Below, one piece after another: positions 53,419 through 61,913 of a stretch of DNA of 64,000 nt. The notes below the pieces were generated by a model that did no database searches, was not told the origin of the DNA, and saw only the letters and a program-made list of their open reading frames with translations. Numbering within the stretch: the first letter of the stretch is position 1; each line of letters begins with the position of its first letter. Location: assembly GCF_900129245.1 (NCBI RefSeq), contig NZ_FQUT01000006.1, positions 1 to 64,000 of the forward strand, given 5' to 3'. The stretch is from Chryseobacterium arachidis (GTDB taxonomy: Bacteria; Bacteroidota; Bacteroidia; Flavobacteriales; Weeksellaceae). Made by a program: the position numbers and the translations under genes.

Positions 53419-55143
53419 CTACCTCAATTTCCTTAACGTTTTCTTCAAATATCTTTCAACATTTTCTTTATCTGGAATGGTTGTAATCTCTTTAGTCAAA
53501 GCTTTTTCAAATTCTGTTTTTGCTTTGGAATATTCTTTTTTATTAAAATAATATTTCCCGGATTGATAATACACCCCCCAAAAATCAGGGTTTAAAGACT
53601 GATAATGAGGCAGAAAATCATCCGCAAGCATTACATCTTTATCATCAGTTGCATTATTCACCTCAGAGCTGGCAAATTTATATTCTTCGTAATTCCTAAA
53701 TTCCTTAGAATCTACAAAAGGATCTTTAGCAATATTCAATTCAGATTTTGCAAACTCACCGCTTTTCAATCTTTTATCCGAAAAAATCTCATTTAAATCA
53801 TAGCAAACAAATTCTCCCAACTGATACGGATTCGAAGAAACCCAAACCAGTTTTTTCTGAGGCGAAAAAATCACCGCGTGATGCGCTAACAACTGATTGA
53901 TTGCCTTTTCATTTCCATAGCCGATTTTTTCTCCTTTCAAACCCGATTTATCCTGTAAAATTACAGCCATTTTCTCTGGATTCAGTTTTCTATTTTCTTG
54001 TAAAAGTTCCTGCAATTTTTCGTAACGGTACTCAGAATGGCTTTCTATAATGTGTTTCTGATTCCTCTTGTCATTTTTGTAAGCATCCGACTGGAAATGG
54101 TTTGTACAAAAAACACGGCTTGTATTTTCCACTTTGTACACACCAAAATTATCCGGAGAAACTTCAATAATCACCGCATTCTTATCATTCGCACTTCCCA
54201 CCAAAATCGATTCTGAAACGAAAACTTTCCGCTTTTTGGCAATAGCAATCGCTTCATCAATATTTTTTGCATATTGTAAAATTTCTCTTGTTACCAGAGA
54301 AATCGGCGTTTTTGCCGTCAGCGGAATTTTAGATTTTCCGGCATTGATCGTCACCGTAATTCCTTCCTTATTCATTCCCGAAACAACACCGATCATTCCC
54401 GGCCAGCTAACGGACAGATAAGGAATTCCTTCTTCCGGCTCTACAAATTCAATCAATTTATTTTTAGCAAAATCCTCACCCACATAAAAGTCAAAGTTCC
54501 TTCCGATCAGCAGATCTCCATCCTCCGTATTTTCATTCCAGACCGCGAGAGAAGTACAGCCAACCACCATTAAATCCTGCATGGCATGACCAATATCATG
54601 AGCCCCATGCAAATACATGCTTCTCAAAAATTTCGGAGCAATAAAATCATATTTATCCGACGAATACTGAGATAGACCGTACAATTCCGCCTGATAATCT
54701 TCACGGACGTTCAAATACATTTTCCGGTTGTACCATTTTAGAAAACCGCGCAATAAATTTTGCTTAAACTTCGATGGTACAAAACCTTCCACTTTTGAAA
54801 AGAAAATTTCTTCCTGCTTCTGCATCAGACTCTGTGTCAAAGCTCCATTATTATAACCCAGTTGTAACGGATTTCCTTTAATATACAATTCCCAAAGCTG
54901 CTGTTTATTTTTAGTTAAATAATTCTGATTAAAACTAAAAGTAGAATCATTGATTCTGTTGACTTTCGGAATTTCAATCGAATATTGTTTTACATCGGGA
55001 ACATGTTTGATGGATTTTCTTATTCCACAAGATGTGAGGATAAAGCTAAGGTTTAGGCTGAGAAAAATTAAGCTTAGCAATCTGTCATTGCGACGAAAGG
55101 AGAAATCTATTTTTTGGCATTTAGATTCTTCACTACATTTCAT
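53419..55143 (-). CDS. C45-type acyltransferase/peptidase-fold lipoprotein
   Basis: From the ATG at 55143 the protein has 574 residues; the exact start is uncertain. The nucleophile Cys is in MVVGCTSLAVWN (about 196), followed by LIGRNFDFYVG, YLSVSWPGMIGVVSGMNKEG and AKTPISLVTREILQYA. This is the acyl-CoA:isopenicillin acyltransferase (C45) fold. The C-terminus (about 500-574) has TPR-like sequence. A lipobox FILTSC follows a hydrophobic run, so the protein should be surface- or periplasm-anchored. The first 21 residues (MKCSEESKCQKIDFSFRRND, then R) come from an interspersed repeat (55084-55158). A GTG at 55191 or a TTG at 55080 could serve instead. Confidence 0.82.
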   Translation of the reverse strand: MKCSEESKCQKIDFSFRRNDRLLSLIFLSLNLSFILTSCGIRKSIKHVPDVKQYSIEIPKVNRINDSTFSFNQNYLTKNKQQLWELYIKGNPLQLGYNNGALTQSLMQKQEEIFFSKVEGFVPSKFKQNLLRGFLKWYNRKMYLNVREDYQAELYGLSQYSSDKYDFIAPKFLRSMYLHGAHDIGHAMQDLMVVGCTSLAVWNENTEDGDLLIGRNFDFYVGEDFAKNKLIEFVEPEEGIPYLSVSWPGMIGVVSGMNKEGITVTINAGKSKIPLTAKTPISLVTREILQYAKNIDEAIAIAKKRKVFVSESILVGSANDKNAVIIEVSPDNFGVYKVENTSRVFCTNHFQSDAYKNDKRNQKHIIESHSEYRYEKLQELLQENRKLNPEKMAVILQDKSGLKGEKIGYGNEKAINQLLAHHAVIFSPQKKLVWVSSNPYQLGEFVCYDLNEIFSDKRLKSGEFAKSELNIAKDPFVDSKEFRNYEEYKFASSEVNNATDDKDVMLADDFLPHYQSLNPDFWGVYYQSGKYYFNKKEYSKAKTEFEKALTKEITTIPDKENVERYLKKTLRKLR

Positions 55144-55158
55144 TTCGTTCTGAATGAC
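55084..55158. repeat. MITE-like element forming the start of the C45 gene
   Basis: The left arm is GTCATTGCGACGAAAGGAGA plus AATCT. The right end, in reverse complement, is GTCATTCAGAACGAAATGAA followed by ATGTAGTGAAGAATCT. Between them are about 13 bases. The arms match 49036-49185 in design. The element is translated as the N-terminus of the C45 lipoprotein. Confidence 0.7.
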
Positions 55159-55180
55159 AACTAACTGTATATCACGTCCG

Positions 55181-56764
55181 CTATTTTTCACCTTTATTTT
55201 TATTAATCAATTGTGTTAATCTTTCGTTGATAACTTCTTTTCCCAAGATTTCAGAACAGGTATTAAATGCTCCGATGGTACAACCTAAAATTCCATGCAT
55301 ATTTACAGATTGTCCGGTAAGAAAAAGATTATCGATCTTTGTTCTAGGTGAAACCATTGTTTTCAGAGGGTTTTCCGAACTTTTGATATAGCCGTACATG
55401 TTTCCGTCGAAACTTCCGATATAATCACGGTAAGACAATGGAGAAGAAGTATATATTCTTTTAATAGATCCCCTTAAATCCGGCATTTTCTGTTCCAGAG
55501 CATCAATCATTTTTTCGGCTTTTTCAAGCTTAAAATTTTCGTACAATTCTCCTCTTTCATGTTCGTCCGCAACCGTATTAAAAGTATTTTCCCATTCTTT
55601 CACTTCATTAAAATCCATGTAGGAAATGGCGGTGAGACTTTCTGCAAATTCAGGATAATGTTTTGATTGTGTTGAAGATAACATATAGGTTTCCGGCCAC
55701 GAATCTTTCTCGTAACGATACGCATTCCAAACCAAGTCTTCGTTGGAATAATGGTAAATATTATAATTAAAATTCGGAACCGTCTGAGGTTTTAAGACCA
55801 GATAAACACTGAAACACGAAGGAACAGGTTCCCAACTCATTACTCTGTTTAAAAAGGATCTTTTCAACCGTTCTTCCCCGATCAGTTTAATGGTTGAACG
55901 AATTTCTATATTGGAAATAAACTGTTTCGCCGAATATTCTTTTCCGGTTTTGGTTTTTACGCCTGCTAAAGAATTTGTATCATTAAAAATAAATTCGGAA
56001 GCTTCGGAATGCTTATGAACTTCAGCACCGTACTGACGCAATTTCCGGATCAGTAATTTTGAAATCTGGCTTCCGCCTTTTACACATTTATAAGCACTTT
56101 GAATGTAAGAATTCACCGTCAAAGCATGCACGTAAAACGGAACATTTTCAGAATCTCCGGCATATAAAAAATTAGACCCCAATAAAACAGATTGAAGTTT
56201 TTTATCTGAAGTTAAAGACTCAATAAATCTTTTCGTATTTAAATGAAGGATTTCTTCGTTATAATTGTCTTTCCCCACCAGATTATATCTCGGAAACTGA
56301 CTGCAAACCCTCTGAATTTCCTCACAGTAATCTTCTAAATTTTCCCTTTCTTCAGGAAAATATTTGGCTAACTGTTCCACAAAATTTTCATAACCCTGCG
56401 CATGAGGATATTCAGTTTCTTCTTCTCCGAAAGTAATTTTATCATAACCGTCTTCATCCATTTTCTGAATTTCAAGATCTTCCATGATTTCCAGATAAGA
56501 AAAGTACTGATGAAGATTCTGCCCTTCCGAAAGCCCGCCTAAATAGTGAACTCCGGTATCGAAAATCAGCTTATCGCGGGAAAATGTCTGTAAATTTCCG
56601 CCATATTGGTTATTTTTCTCCAAAACACAGACTTTCAGACCTTCTTTCGCCAGAACAAGTGCCGAAACAAGACCTCCCAATCCGCTGCCGATTACAAGTA
56701 TGTCAAATTCTTTTTTCAAAGGAGAAAATGCGTTTTCTTTAAAGGTAAGAAATTTAGAAATCAA
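55181..56764 (-). CDS. FAD-dependent phytoene desaturase-like oxidoreductase
   Basis: A 527-residue flavoprotein of the CrtI/RetSat group: ILVIGSGLGGLVSALVLAKEG near 26, FDTGVHYLGGLSEGQNLHQY near 75, GAEVHKHSEASEFIFND near 260 and NLFLTGQSVNMHGILGCTIG near 485. It may saturate, desaturate or isomerise the polyene, and is common in flexirubin loci. The only start in frame is a TTG at 56764, directly after an in-frame TGA, and a repeat fragment (from 56775) lies just upstream. The original ATG may have been lost. Its stop is close to the C45 gene start. Confidence 0.88.
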   Translation of the reverse strand: MISKFLTFKENAFSPLKKEFDILVIGSGLGGLVSALVLAKEGLKVCVLEKNNQYGGNLQTFSRDKLIFDTGVHYLGGLSEGQNLHQYFSYLEIMEDLEIQKMDEDGYDKITFGEEETEYPHAQGYENFVEQLAKYFPEERENLEDYCEEIQRVCSQFPRYNLVGKDNYNEEILHLNTKRFIESLTSDKKLQSVLLGSNFLYAGDSENVPFYVHALTVNSYIQSAYKCVKGGSQISKLLIRKLRQYGAEVHKHSEASEFIFNDTNSLAGVKTKTGKEYSAKQFISNIEIRSTIKLIGEERLKRSFLNRVMSWEPVPSCFSVYLVLKPQTVPNFNYNIYHYSNEDLVWNAYRYEKDSWPETYMLSSTQSKHYPEFAESLTAISYMDFNEVKEWENTFNTVADEHERGELYENFKLEKAEKMIDALEQKMPDLRGSIKRIYTSSPLSYRDYIGSFDGNMYGYIKSSENPLKTMVSPRTKIDNLFLTGQSVNMHGILGCTIGAFNTCSEILGKEVINERLTQLINKNKGEK

Positions 56765-56774
56765 AAGTCACTTT

Positions 56775-56850
56775 GTCATGCTGAAAGCATCTCAACATGG
56801 CTTAAATTCCTACGGAATGGACAAACAATGTGGATAGAATCAGGAACAAA
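56775..56850. repeat. Repeat fragment GTCATGCTGAAAGCATCTC upstream of the oxidoreductase
   Basis: GTCATGCTGAAAGCATCTC resembles the GTCATT...ATCTC arms found at 40493, 49036 and 55084, and ATTCCTACGGAAT nearby is a short palindrome. No gene is present in this spacer. Confidence 0.45.
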
Positions 56851-56926
56851 TTAAACTTAACAATAAATTCTGAACCTTAGTGTTTGAGTTTAAATATTAG
56901 TTTTTTCCGGAGTAAAAGTAGGGAAT

Positions 56927-57811
56927 TTAATCAATATCGTCCCAAAAATCGAAATAATTGAACCATTGAAGAGGATATTTTTTAATCATTGATTCCAAAT
57001 TTTGAGTATAAGAATTCAAAAGCCCCTGTGCATCGCGCTTTTTAACGTTCTGAGCTACTCTCGCGTATAAATGATAATGAAGATTTTTTTCTTTCATCAC
57101 ATATACATACACAACCGGGACTCCCAATCGCGAAGCAATGAGAAAAGGTCCAGCCGGAAATTTCGCTGATTTTCCGAGTAAATCGCCTTCCAAGAATTTG
57201 GAACCTTCAAAATAACGGTCGCCTGTAAAACAAATCAATTCATTCTTTGATAAGGCTTCATTAATCTCAAAAATGTGCGACATATCTTCTTTTACGTAAA
57301 TGAATTTGATGCTGCTTGCTTTGACGGAAACACTCTCAAGATATTCTTTAATCACTGTAACTTCCTGATCCGTTGTTACTAAATTAATCTGACAGTCAAA
57401 ATCAATATCGGCAAAGAAATGTTCGGCAATTTCGAAATTTCCTATGTGAGCGCTAATTAAAACGCCTCCTTTTTTTTCGGCTAAAAGGTTTCTGAGATTT
57501 TCAATACCGTCGAATTCGTAAGTATATTTTTTTCGTAATCCAGCGGAAATCGCCGTTTTATCAATCAAAACCGTTCCGAAGGTGAAGTAACTTTTGAATA
57601 AAGAGATTTTTGTTTTCCAATAACTGTAATTCAGTCTTTTCCGGAAATAATAGGTATAATATCTATTGCTCTTTTTCTCGAATAGAAAATAATAAAAAGC
57701 AACAAAATAAAGCACAAAATATGAACTTCGGATCCCGATATTTCTAATGCACCAAACGAAAATCCTGTAGCCCAGTATCGTCCCTTTAGATTTACCTTTC
57801 CACTTGTTCAT
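56927..57811 (-). CDS. LpxL/HtrB-like lysophospholipid acyltransferase
   Basis: A 294-residue membrane-bound acyltransferase with an N-terminal hydrophobic segment (SSYFVLYFVAFYYFLF). The active-site motif is ISAHIGNFEIAEHFF near 119 (H-x4-E), followed by RYFEGSKFLEGDLLGKSAKF and PAGPFLIASRLGVPVVYVYV near 215, where lauroyl-transferases bind acyl chains. In aryl polyene loci such proteins may attach the polyene to a lipid or move acyl groups from ACP. It is one of four acyltransferase-like proteins in the locus. The ACP gene lies 118 bases upstream. Confidence 0.9.
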   Translation of the reverse strand: MNKWKGKSKGTILGYRIFVWCIRNIGIRSSYFVLYFVAFYYFLFEKKSNRYYTYYFRKRLNYSYWKTKISLFKSYFTFGTVLIDKTAISAGLRKKYTYEFDGIENLRNLLAEKKGGVLISAHIGNFEIAEHFFADIDFDCQINLVTTDQEVTVIKEYLESVSVKASSIKFIYVKEDMSHIFEINEALSKNELICFTGDRYFEGSKFLEGDLLGKSAKFPAGPFLIASRLGVPVVYVYVMKEKNLHYHLYARVAQNVKKRDAQGLLNSYTQNLESMIKKYPLQWFNYFDFWDDID

Positions 57812-57823
57812 AGTATTAATTTA

Positions 57824-57905
57824 GCAATGTATCAATTTAACAGTATAACAATTATTAGACTTAAAACATTGGTAAACTGTTAAATTGGTATATTGTTATA
57901 TTTAA
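57824..57905. repeat. CAATGTATCAAT stem-loop repeat, copy 2
   Basis: CAATGTATCAATTTAACAGT and ACTGTTAAATTGGTATATTG form an imperfect inverted repeat. The same two parts in the same order occur at 46551-46615. This copy lies between the ACP and acyltransferase genes. Confidence 0.55.
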
Positions 57906-57929
57906 TTTAGAGTAAATTTAAGTCGATAG

Positions 57930-58184
57930 TTATGCATTTTTTTCAGCGATTTTGTTTTCGATAGTCGAATAGAAGTCATCAAACGTGACCATCTTTTTGA
58001 AGTCTGCTTCCCCTAATTTCACACCAAAATTAGATTCGATCACCACAACCATATCAATATAATCTAAGCTGTCTAAGCCCAGTGTCGTTTTTAAGTTGGC
58101 TTCATTGCTGATCTCATCGCCGTCTACTTCGAATTCATTTATTAAAAAGTCGTTGACGATCGCAACAATTTTTTCCCTTTCCAT
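57930..58184 (-). CDS. Acyl carrier protein, second copy
   Basis: From the ATG at 58184 the protein has 84 residues and the phosphopantetheine site TTLGLDSLDYIDMVV (Ser39). An upstream start at 58208 would run into the ketosynthase gene. The surface differs from the first ACP (DYIDMVVVIESNFG against DALELIVLLDKEYG), so the two may be served by different enzymes. It follows the ketosynthase gene after 4 bases and precedes the LpxL-like gene. Confidence 0.94.
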   Translation of the reverse strand: MEREKIVAIVNDFLINEFEVDGDEISNEANLKTTLGLDSLDYIDMVVVIESNFGVKLGEADFKKMVTFDDFYSTIENKIAEKNA

Positions 58185-58188
58185 GTTT

Positions 58189-59409
58189 TTAATTAAATTT
58201 TTTAACAATTAATGCCGAATTTGTTCCTCCAAATCCAAAAGAATTCGACAAAAATACGTCAATTTTTTGACTTTTTGTTTCCGCTACCACATTTATCCTT
58301 TTCGCCTCATCGTCAGGGTTTTCCAGATTGATATTCGGTGCAACGAAATCGTTTTGCATCATCAAAATAGAGTAAATAACTTCACTTGCGCCCGCCATCC
58401 AACATTCGTGGCCTGTCATGGATTTTGTGGAGCTTACCGGAACTTCACCTCCGAAAATTTCGTAGATTGCTTTAGCTTCATTCGCATCACCAAGCGGTGT
58501 AGATGTCGCATGAGCATTAATATAATCGATATCTTTCGCCGTTAAACCAGATTGTTTCAAAGCTCGGTCCATTGCCAAAGCTGGCCCGTCGACATTTGGT
58601 GTAGAAATATGCCCTCCGTTTGAAGAAAAACCGTATCCAACGATTTCAGCGATGATACTAGCACCTCTTTTCTGTGCCGATTCTAAACTTTCAACAATTA
58701 AAGAAGCCGCTCCACCGCTGGGAATTAAGCCGTCTCTGTCTTTATCAAAAGGCCTTGATGCTTTTGCAGGTTCATTTTCTCTTACAGAAAAAACACCCAA
58801 TCCGTCAAAGCTCGCCATGGAATATTTGTTGGTTTCCTGCGCTCCACCACAAACAATCATGTCCTGGAAACCGTTTTTAATCATCATATAAGCCAGTCCC
58901 AAAGAATGGGAACCACTTGCACAGGCTGCACTGATAGTTAAATTAATTCCTCTTAGTTTAAAAATCGTAGAAAGATTCATCGTCACCGTAGAGTTCATCG
59001 ACTTAAAGATTGCTCCCGAACCCATTAAAGTAGTATCTTTTTTTTCTCTTGCAATGTCGATAGATTCCACAACTGCCTGAGAAACACTGTCGTTTCCGTA
59101 TAAAATTCCGACTTCGTTATTGTCTAAGAAGTCTTGGTCGATATTGGCCTGTTTTAAAGCGTCTAAAGTTGCGATGTAAGCGTATTCGCTTTCTTCGCCC
59201 ATACTTACGCGCTGTCTGCGGTTCAAAAGATTTTTTAAATCAGGTTTCGGAACAACGCCCGTTAATCCCGATCTGAAACCAAATTCTTTTCTTTCATCCA
59301 CTAAAACAATTCCGGATTTTCCCTGAAATAAAGATTCTTTCACTTCCTCCAAAGAAGTTCCGATGCAGGAATAAATTCCCATTCCGGTAATGACAACCCT
59401 ATTTTCCAT
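58189..59409 (-). CDS. Beta-ketoacyl-ACP synthase (KAS II type)
   Basis: A 406-residue condensing enzyme starting MENRVVITGMGIYSCIG. The triad is complete: Cys in SAACASGSHSLGLAYM near 165, His in NAHATSTPLGD near 302 and His in SMTGHECWMAG near 340. With FabG and the adjacent ACP it can carry full extension cycles. Because it shares an operon with the aromatic ammonia-lyase, it is a good candidate for accepting the aromatic starter, but this is inference. Confidence 0.94.
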   Translation of the reverse strand: MENRVVITGMGIYSCIGTSLEEVKESLFQGKSGIVLVDERKEFGFRSGLTGVVPKPDLKNLLNRRQRVSMGEESEYAYIATLDALKQANIDQDFLDNNEVGILYGNDSVSQAVVESIDIAREKKDTTLMGSGAIFKSMNSTVTMNLSTIFKLRGINLTISAACASGSHSLGLAYMMIKNGFQDMIVCGGAQETNKYSMASFDGLGVFSVRENEPAKASRPFDKDRDGLIPSGGAASLIVESLESAQKRGASIIAEIVGYGFSSNGGHISTPNVDGPALAMDRALKQSGLTAKDIDYINAHATSTPLGDANEAKAIYEIFGGEVPVSSTKSMTGHECWMAGASEVIYSILMMQNDFVAPNINLENPDDEAKRINVVAETKSQKIDVFLSNSFGFGGTNSALIVKKFN

Positions 59410-59411
59410 GT

Positions 59412-59480
59412 AGTGTTTGAGGTTTTAGGTCGCAGATTTTAGGTTGCAGCTAATACCTGCTATCTTATATCTGCTACCTG
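59412..59480. repeat. AGGTNGCAG-type palindromic spacer
   Basis: AGGTCGCAG and AGGTTGCAGC on the left face ATCTGCTACCT on the right, forming an imperfect inverted repeat that fills the gap between fabG and the ketosynthase gene. Confidence 0.45.
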
Positions 59481-59483
59481 ATT

Positions 59484-60215
59484 TTATGAATAGATTCCTC
59501 CGTTAATATTAATCACTTCACCTGTAATGTACGATGATTTTTTAGACGCTAAAAACGCAACTAAATCTGCCACTTCTTCCGCCTCACCGAATCGGTTTGC
59601 AGGAATCATTGCTTTTAGTTCATCTTCATTGAACTCTTGCGTCATGTCTGTTTTAATGAATCCCGGTGCGACTGCATTTACAGTAATATTTCTTTTTGCA
59701 ACTTCCTGAGCCAAGGCTTTTGTAGCTCCAACAACAGCGCCTTTTGCTGCAGAATAATTGGTTTGTCCAGCCGTTCCTTTTACTCCTGAAACCGAAACCA
59801 TGTTGATAACTCTGCCGTATTTGTTACGCAACAATTTTTGAATAAAGAAATTCGTCACGTTAAAAAAACCATTTAAACTGGTATTAATCACAGCGTTCCA
59901 GTCTTCACTTGGCATCCACATAAATAATCCGTCTCTTGTGATTCCGGCATTGTTGACGATCACCTCAACGATAGATTTTGGGTTGTTTTCCTGCCATTCT
60001 GTTAAAACTTTTTGGGTTTCTTCTGCATTTCCGACATCAAATTTCAGGATTTCTCCGGTAGCACCCAATTCTTCCACTTTAGCTAAAGTTTCTTTTGCTG
60101 CAGCTTCGTTTGAAGTATAGTTGATTAAAATATGATAATTTTTCTCTTCAGCCAGTTTTATACAGATTGCTCTTCCAATTCCCCTTGAGCCGCCTGTGAC
60201 GATTGCACATTTCAT
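59484..60215 (-). CDS. fabG: 3-oxoacyl-ACP reductase
   Basis: A 243-residue short-chain dehydrogenase with GGSRGIGRAIC (NADPH site), VNNAGITRDGLF near 88, catalytic Tyr and Lys in NYSAAKGAVVG near 153, and the FabG end SSYITGEVININGG. It reduces 3-oxoacyl-ACP to 3-hydroxyacyl-ACP in each extension cycle. It lies between the ammonia-lyase and the ketosynthase gene in the leftward run. As a pathway-specific copy it is probably distinct from the housekeeping fabG, which is not in this window. Confidence 0.93.
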   Translation of the reverse strand: MKCAIVTGGSRGIGRAICIKLAEEKNYHILINYTSNEAAAKETLAKVEELGATGEILKFDVGNAEETQKVLTEWQENNPKSIVEVIVNNAGITRDGLFMWMPSEDWNAVINTSLNGFFNVTNFFIQKLLRNKYGRVINMVSVSGVKGTAGQTNYSAAKGAVVGATKALAQEVAKRNITVNAVAPGFIKTDMTQEFNEDELKAMIPANRFGEAEEVADLVAFLASKKSSYITGEVININGGIYS

Positions 60216-60294
60216 GTGTTGCTTATGTTAGTTTTAGTTTTCAAGTATAATTCTTTCTATCCCTTTTATTATGACAATTAATTTTAATAAAAAA

Positions 60295-61815
60295 TTACAT
60301 TGCCTTTAAATATTTTTTTACTTCCTCCAGATATGGATACATTACCATATCATTGGAGAACGCAGGAATGATCTTTCTTATTTCATTGTACAATTCTTTT
60401 GTTGACGTTGAAACTTTATCTTTAAATTCAAGATATTCAATTGCCTGAACGATGGTGATCGCTTCAATTGCCAGTACCTCGAAAGCATTTTCGATTACTT
60501 TTCTGCAAATTACGGCAGCATTGGTACCCATGCTCACAATATCCTGATTGTCATTATTATTCGGAATACTGTGTACATACATCGGATTCGATAGCATCTG
60601 GCTTTCCGCCGTTGTAGAAGTCGCTGTAAACTGAACGCCCTGCATCCCGAAATTGAAACCTAATTTACCTAAATTCACAAAAGGAGGCAAGATTTCGTTG
60701 ATCTTAGCATTCAAAAGATAATTTAATTGTCTTTCAGCTAACATCGTCAGTTTTGTGACAACAATTTTCAGTTTGTCCATTTCCAGAGAAATATAATCTC
60801 CATGGAAATTTCCGCCATGGTAAACGTGCTGATCCTCAACGTTAATGATCGGATTGTCATTTGCTGAATTGATCTCGTTTTCCAACACTTTTTCAGTGTA
60901 TTCCAAAGTATCTAAAACAGGTCCCAAAATCTGAGGAACACATCTTAAAGAATAATATTCCTGAACTTTTTCTTTGAAAACCTTCTCCTGCTCTTCAAAG
61001 TGAGTATATAAATGGTCGGCTCTTTTTCTGATCAATTTGCTGTCAGATAAATGAGCACGCATCTTTGCTGCAATTTTCTGCTGTCCAGCGTGAAGTTTTG
61101 TTCCGTTCAAAACTTCTGACAAATGGTCATCGTAAGCCTGAACAATTTCGTTGATAGCACAAGATAATTTAATGGAAATATCTGTCAATTGATTCGCTTT
61201 ATGAGCATTGACAACACCAATTCCCGACATGACAGAAGTTCCGTTCATTAAGGCAAGGCCTTCACGGATTTCAACCTGAATAGGTTCTAAACCTTCAATT
61301 TCGAAAACTTCTTTCGTTGATTTTCTTTCACCTTTATAGAAAACCTCACCTTCACCTATTAAAACCAAAGCCAAGTGCGCCAATTGTACCAAATCTCCAC
61401 TCGCTCCAACTCCACCGTGTTCAAAAATCAACGGTGTAATATCTCTGTTTATTAACTCTTTAAGTAAATTAACAACTGACTGGTGAACTCCTGATTTCCC
61501 TAATGACAATGTATTCATTCTTGCTAACATGCAAGCTTTTACCTCATCGGCAGGAAGCGGATTTCCAATACCAGAAGAGTGACTTCTGATTAAGTTATAT
61601 TGTAATTGATGGGTATCTTCATCGCTGATCTTGAACTGTGCCATGGGTCCAAAACCTGTATTCACACCATATATTACTTTATTTTTGGAAAAATCTTTCA
61701 AAAACTTAAAACTTTCATCCACTCTGGCAAGAAGTGATTCATCCAGTTCTATTTTTTCATTATTAATGATGATTTTTTTAAAGTCGTTCAGTTCTAAAAA
61801 GTTATTTATTTTCAT
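60295..61815 (-). CDS. Aromatic amino acid ammonia-lyase (probably tyrosine ammonia-lyase)
   Basis: A 506-residue HAL/PAL/TAL family enzyme. The self-forming MIO cofactor arises from Ala-Ser-Gly in GGVGASGDLVQLAHL (138-140). The catalytic Tyr is in VIYGVNTGFGPM (Tyr49), and RSHSSGIG near 77 is the substrate-selectivity loop. It removes ammonia from an aromatic amino acid; in flexirubin loci the enzyme is a tyrosine ammonia-lyase that supplies 4-coumarate as polyene starter. There are no histidine-utilisation genes around it, which argues against histidase. First gene of the leftward operon. Confidence 0.9.
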   Translation of the reverse strand: MKINNFLELNDFKKIIINNEKIELDESLLARVDESFKFLKDFSKNKVIYGVNTGFGPMAQFKISDEDTHQLQYNLIRSHSSGIGNPLPADEVKACMLARMNTLSLGKSGVHQSVVNLLKELINRDITPLIFEHGGVGASGDLVQLAHLALVLIGEGEVFYKGERKSTKEVFEIEGLEPIQVEIREGLALMNGTSVMSGIGVVNAHKANQLTDISIKLSCAINEIVQAYDDHLSEVLNGTKLHAGQQKIAAKMRAHLSDSKLIRKRADHLYTHFEEQEKVFKEKVQEYYSLRCVPQILGPVLDTLEYTEKVLENEINSANDNPIINVEDQHVYHGGNFHGDYISLEMDKLKIVVTKLTMLAERQLNYLLNAKINEILPPFVNLGKLGFNFGMQGVQFTATSTTAESQMLSNPMYVHSIPNNNDNQDIVSMGTNAAVICRKVIENAFEVLAIEAITIVQAIEYLEFKDKVSTSTKELYNEIRKIIPAFSNDMVMYPYLEEVKKYLKAM

Positions 61816-61865
61816 TAATTAAAAGTAATAAATAGATAATATTGTAATTATTAATTAATTGTCAT

Positions 61866-61884
61866 TAATTTTGCGGCAAAGATA
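61866..61884. promoter_or_regulatory. Overlapping divergent promoters of the ammonia-lyase and halogenase-like genes
   Basis: TAATTTTG (61866-61873, plus strand) and TATCTTTG (61884-61877, minus strand) both match TAnnTTTG and are only three bases apart. The plus box has a TTG 21 bases upstream (near 61845); a minus -33 box is less clear. Each predicted start falls inside the other promoter. Confidence 0.5.
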
Positions 61885-61913
61885 GAAGTTATTATTAAAA
61901 TAAAAAATCAAAG

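Noticed and set aside
55143..55191. GTG start at 55191 for the C45 gene
   Set aside because: It would overlap the upstream gene's end and place still more residues before the signal peptide. The ATG at 55143 is simpler, though not proven.
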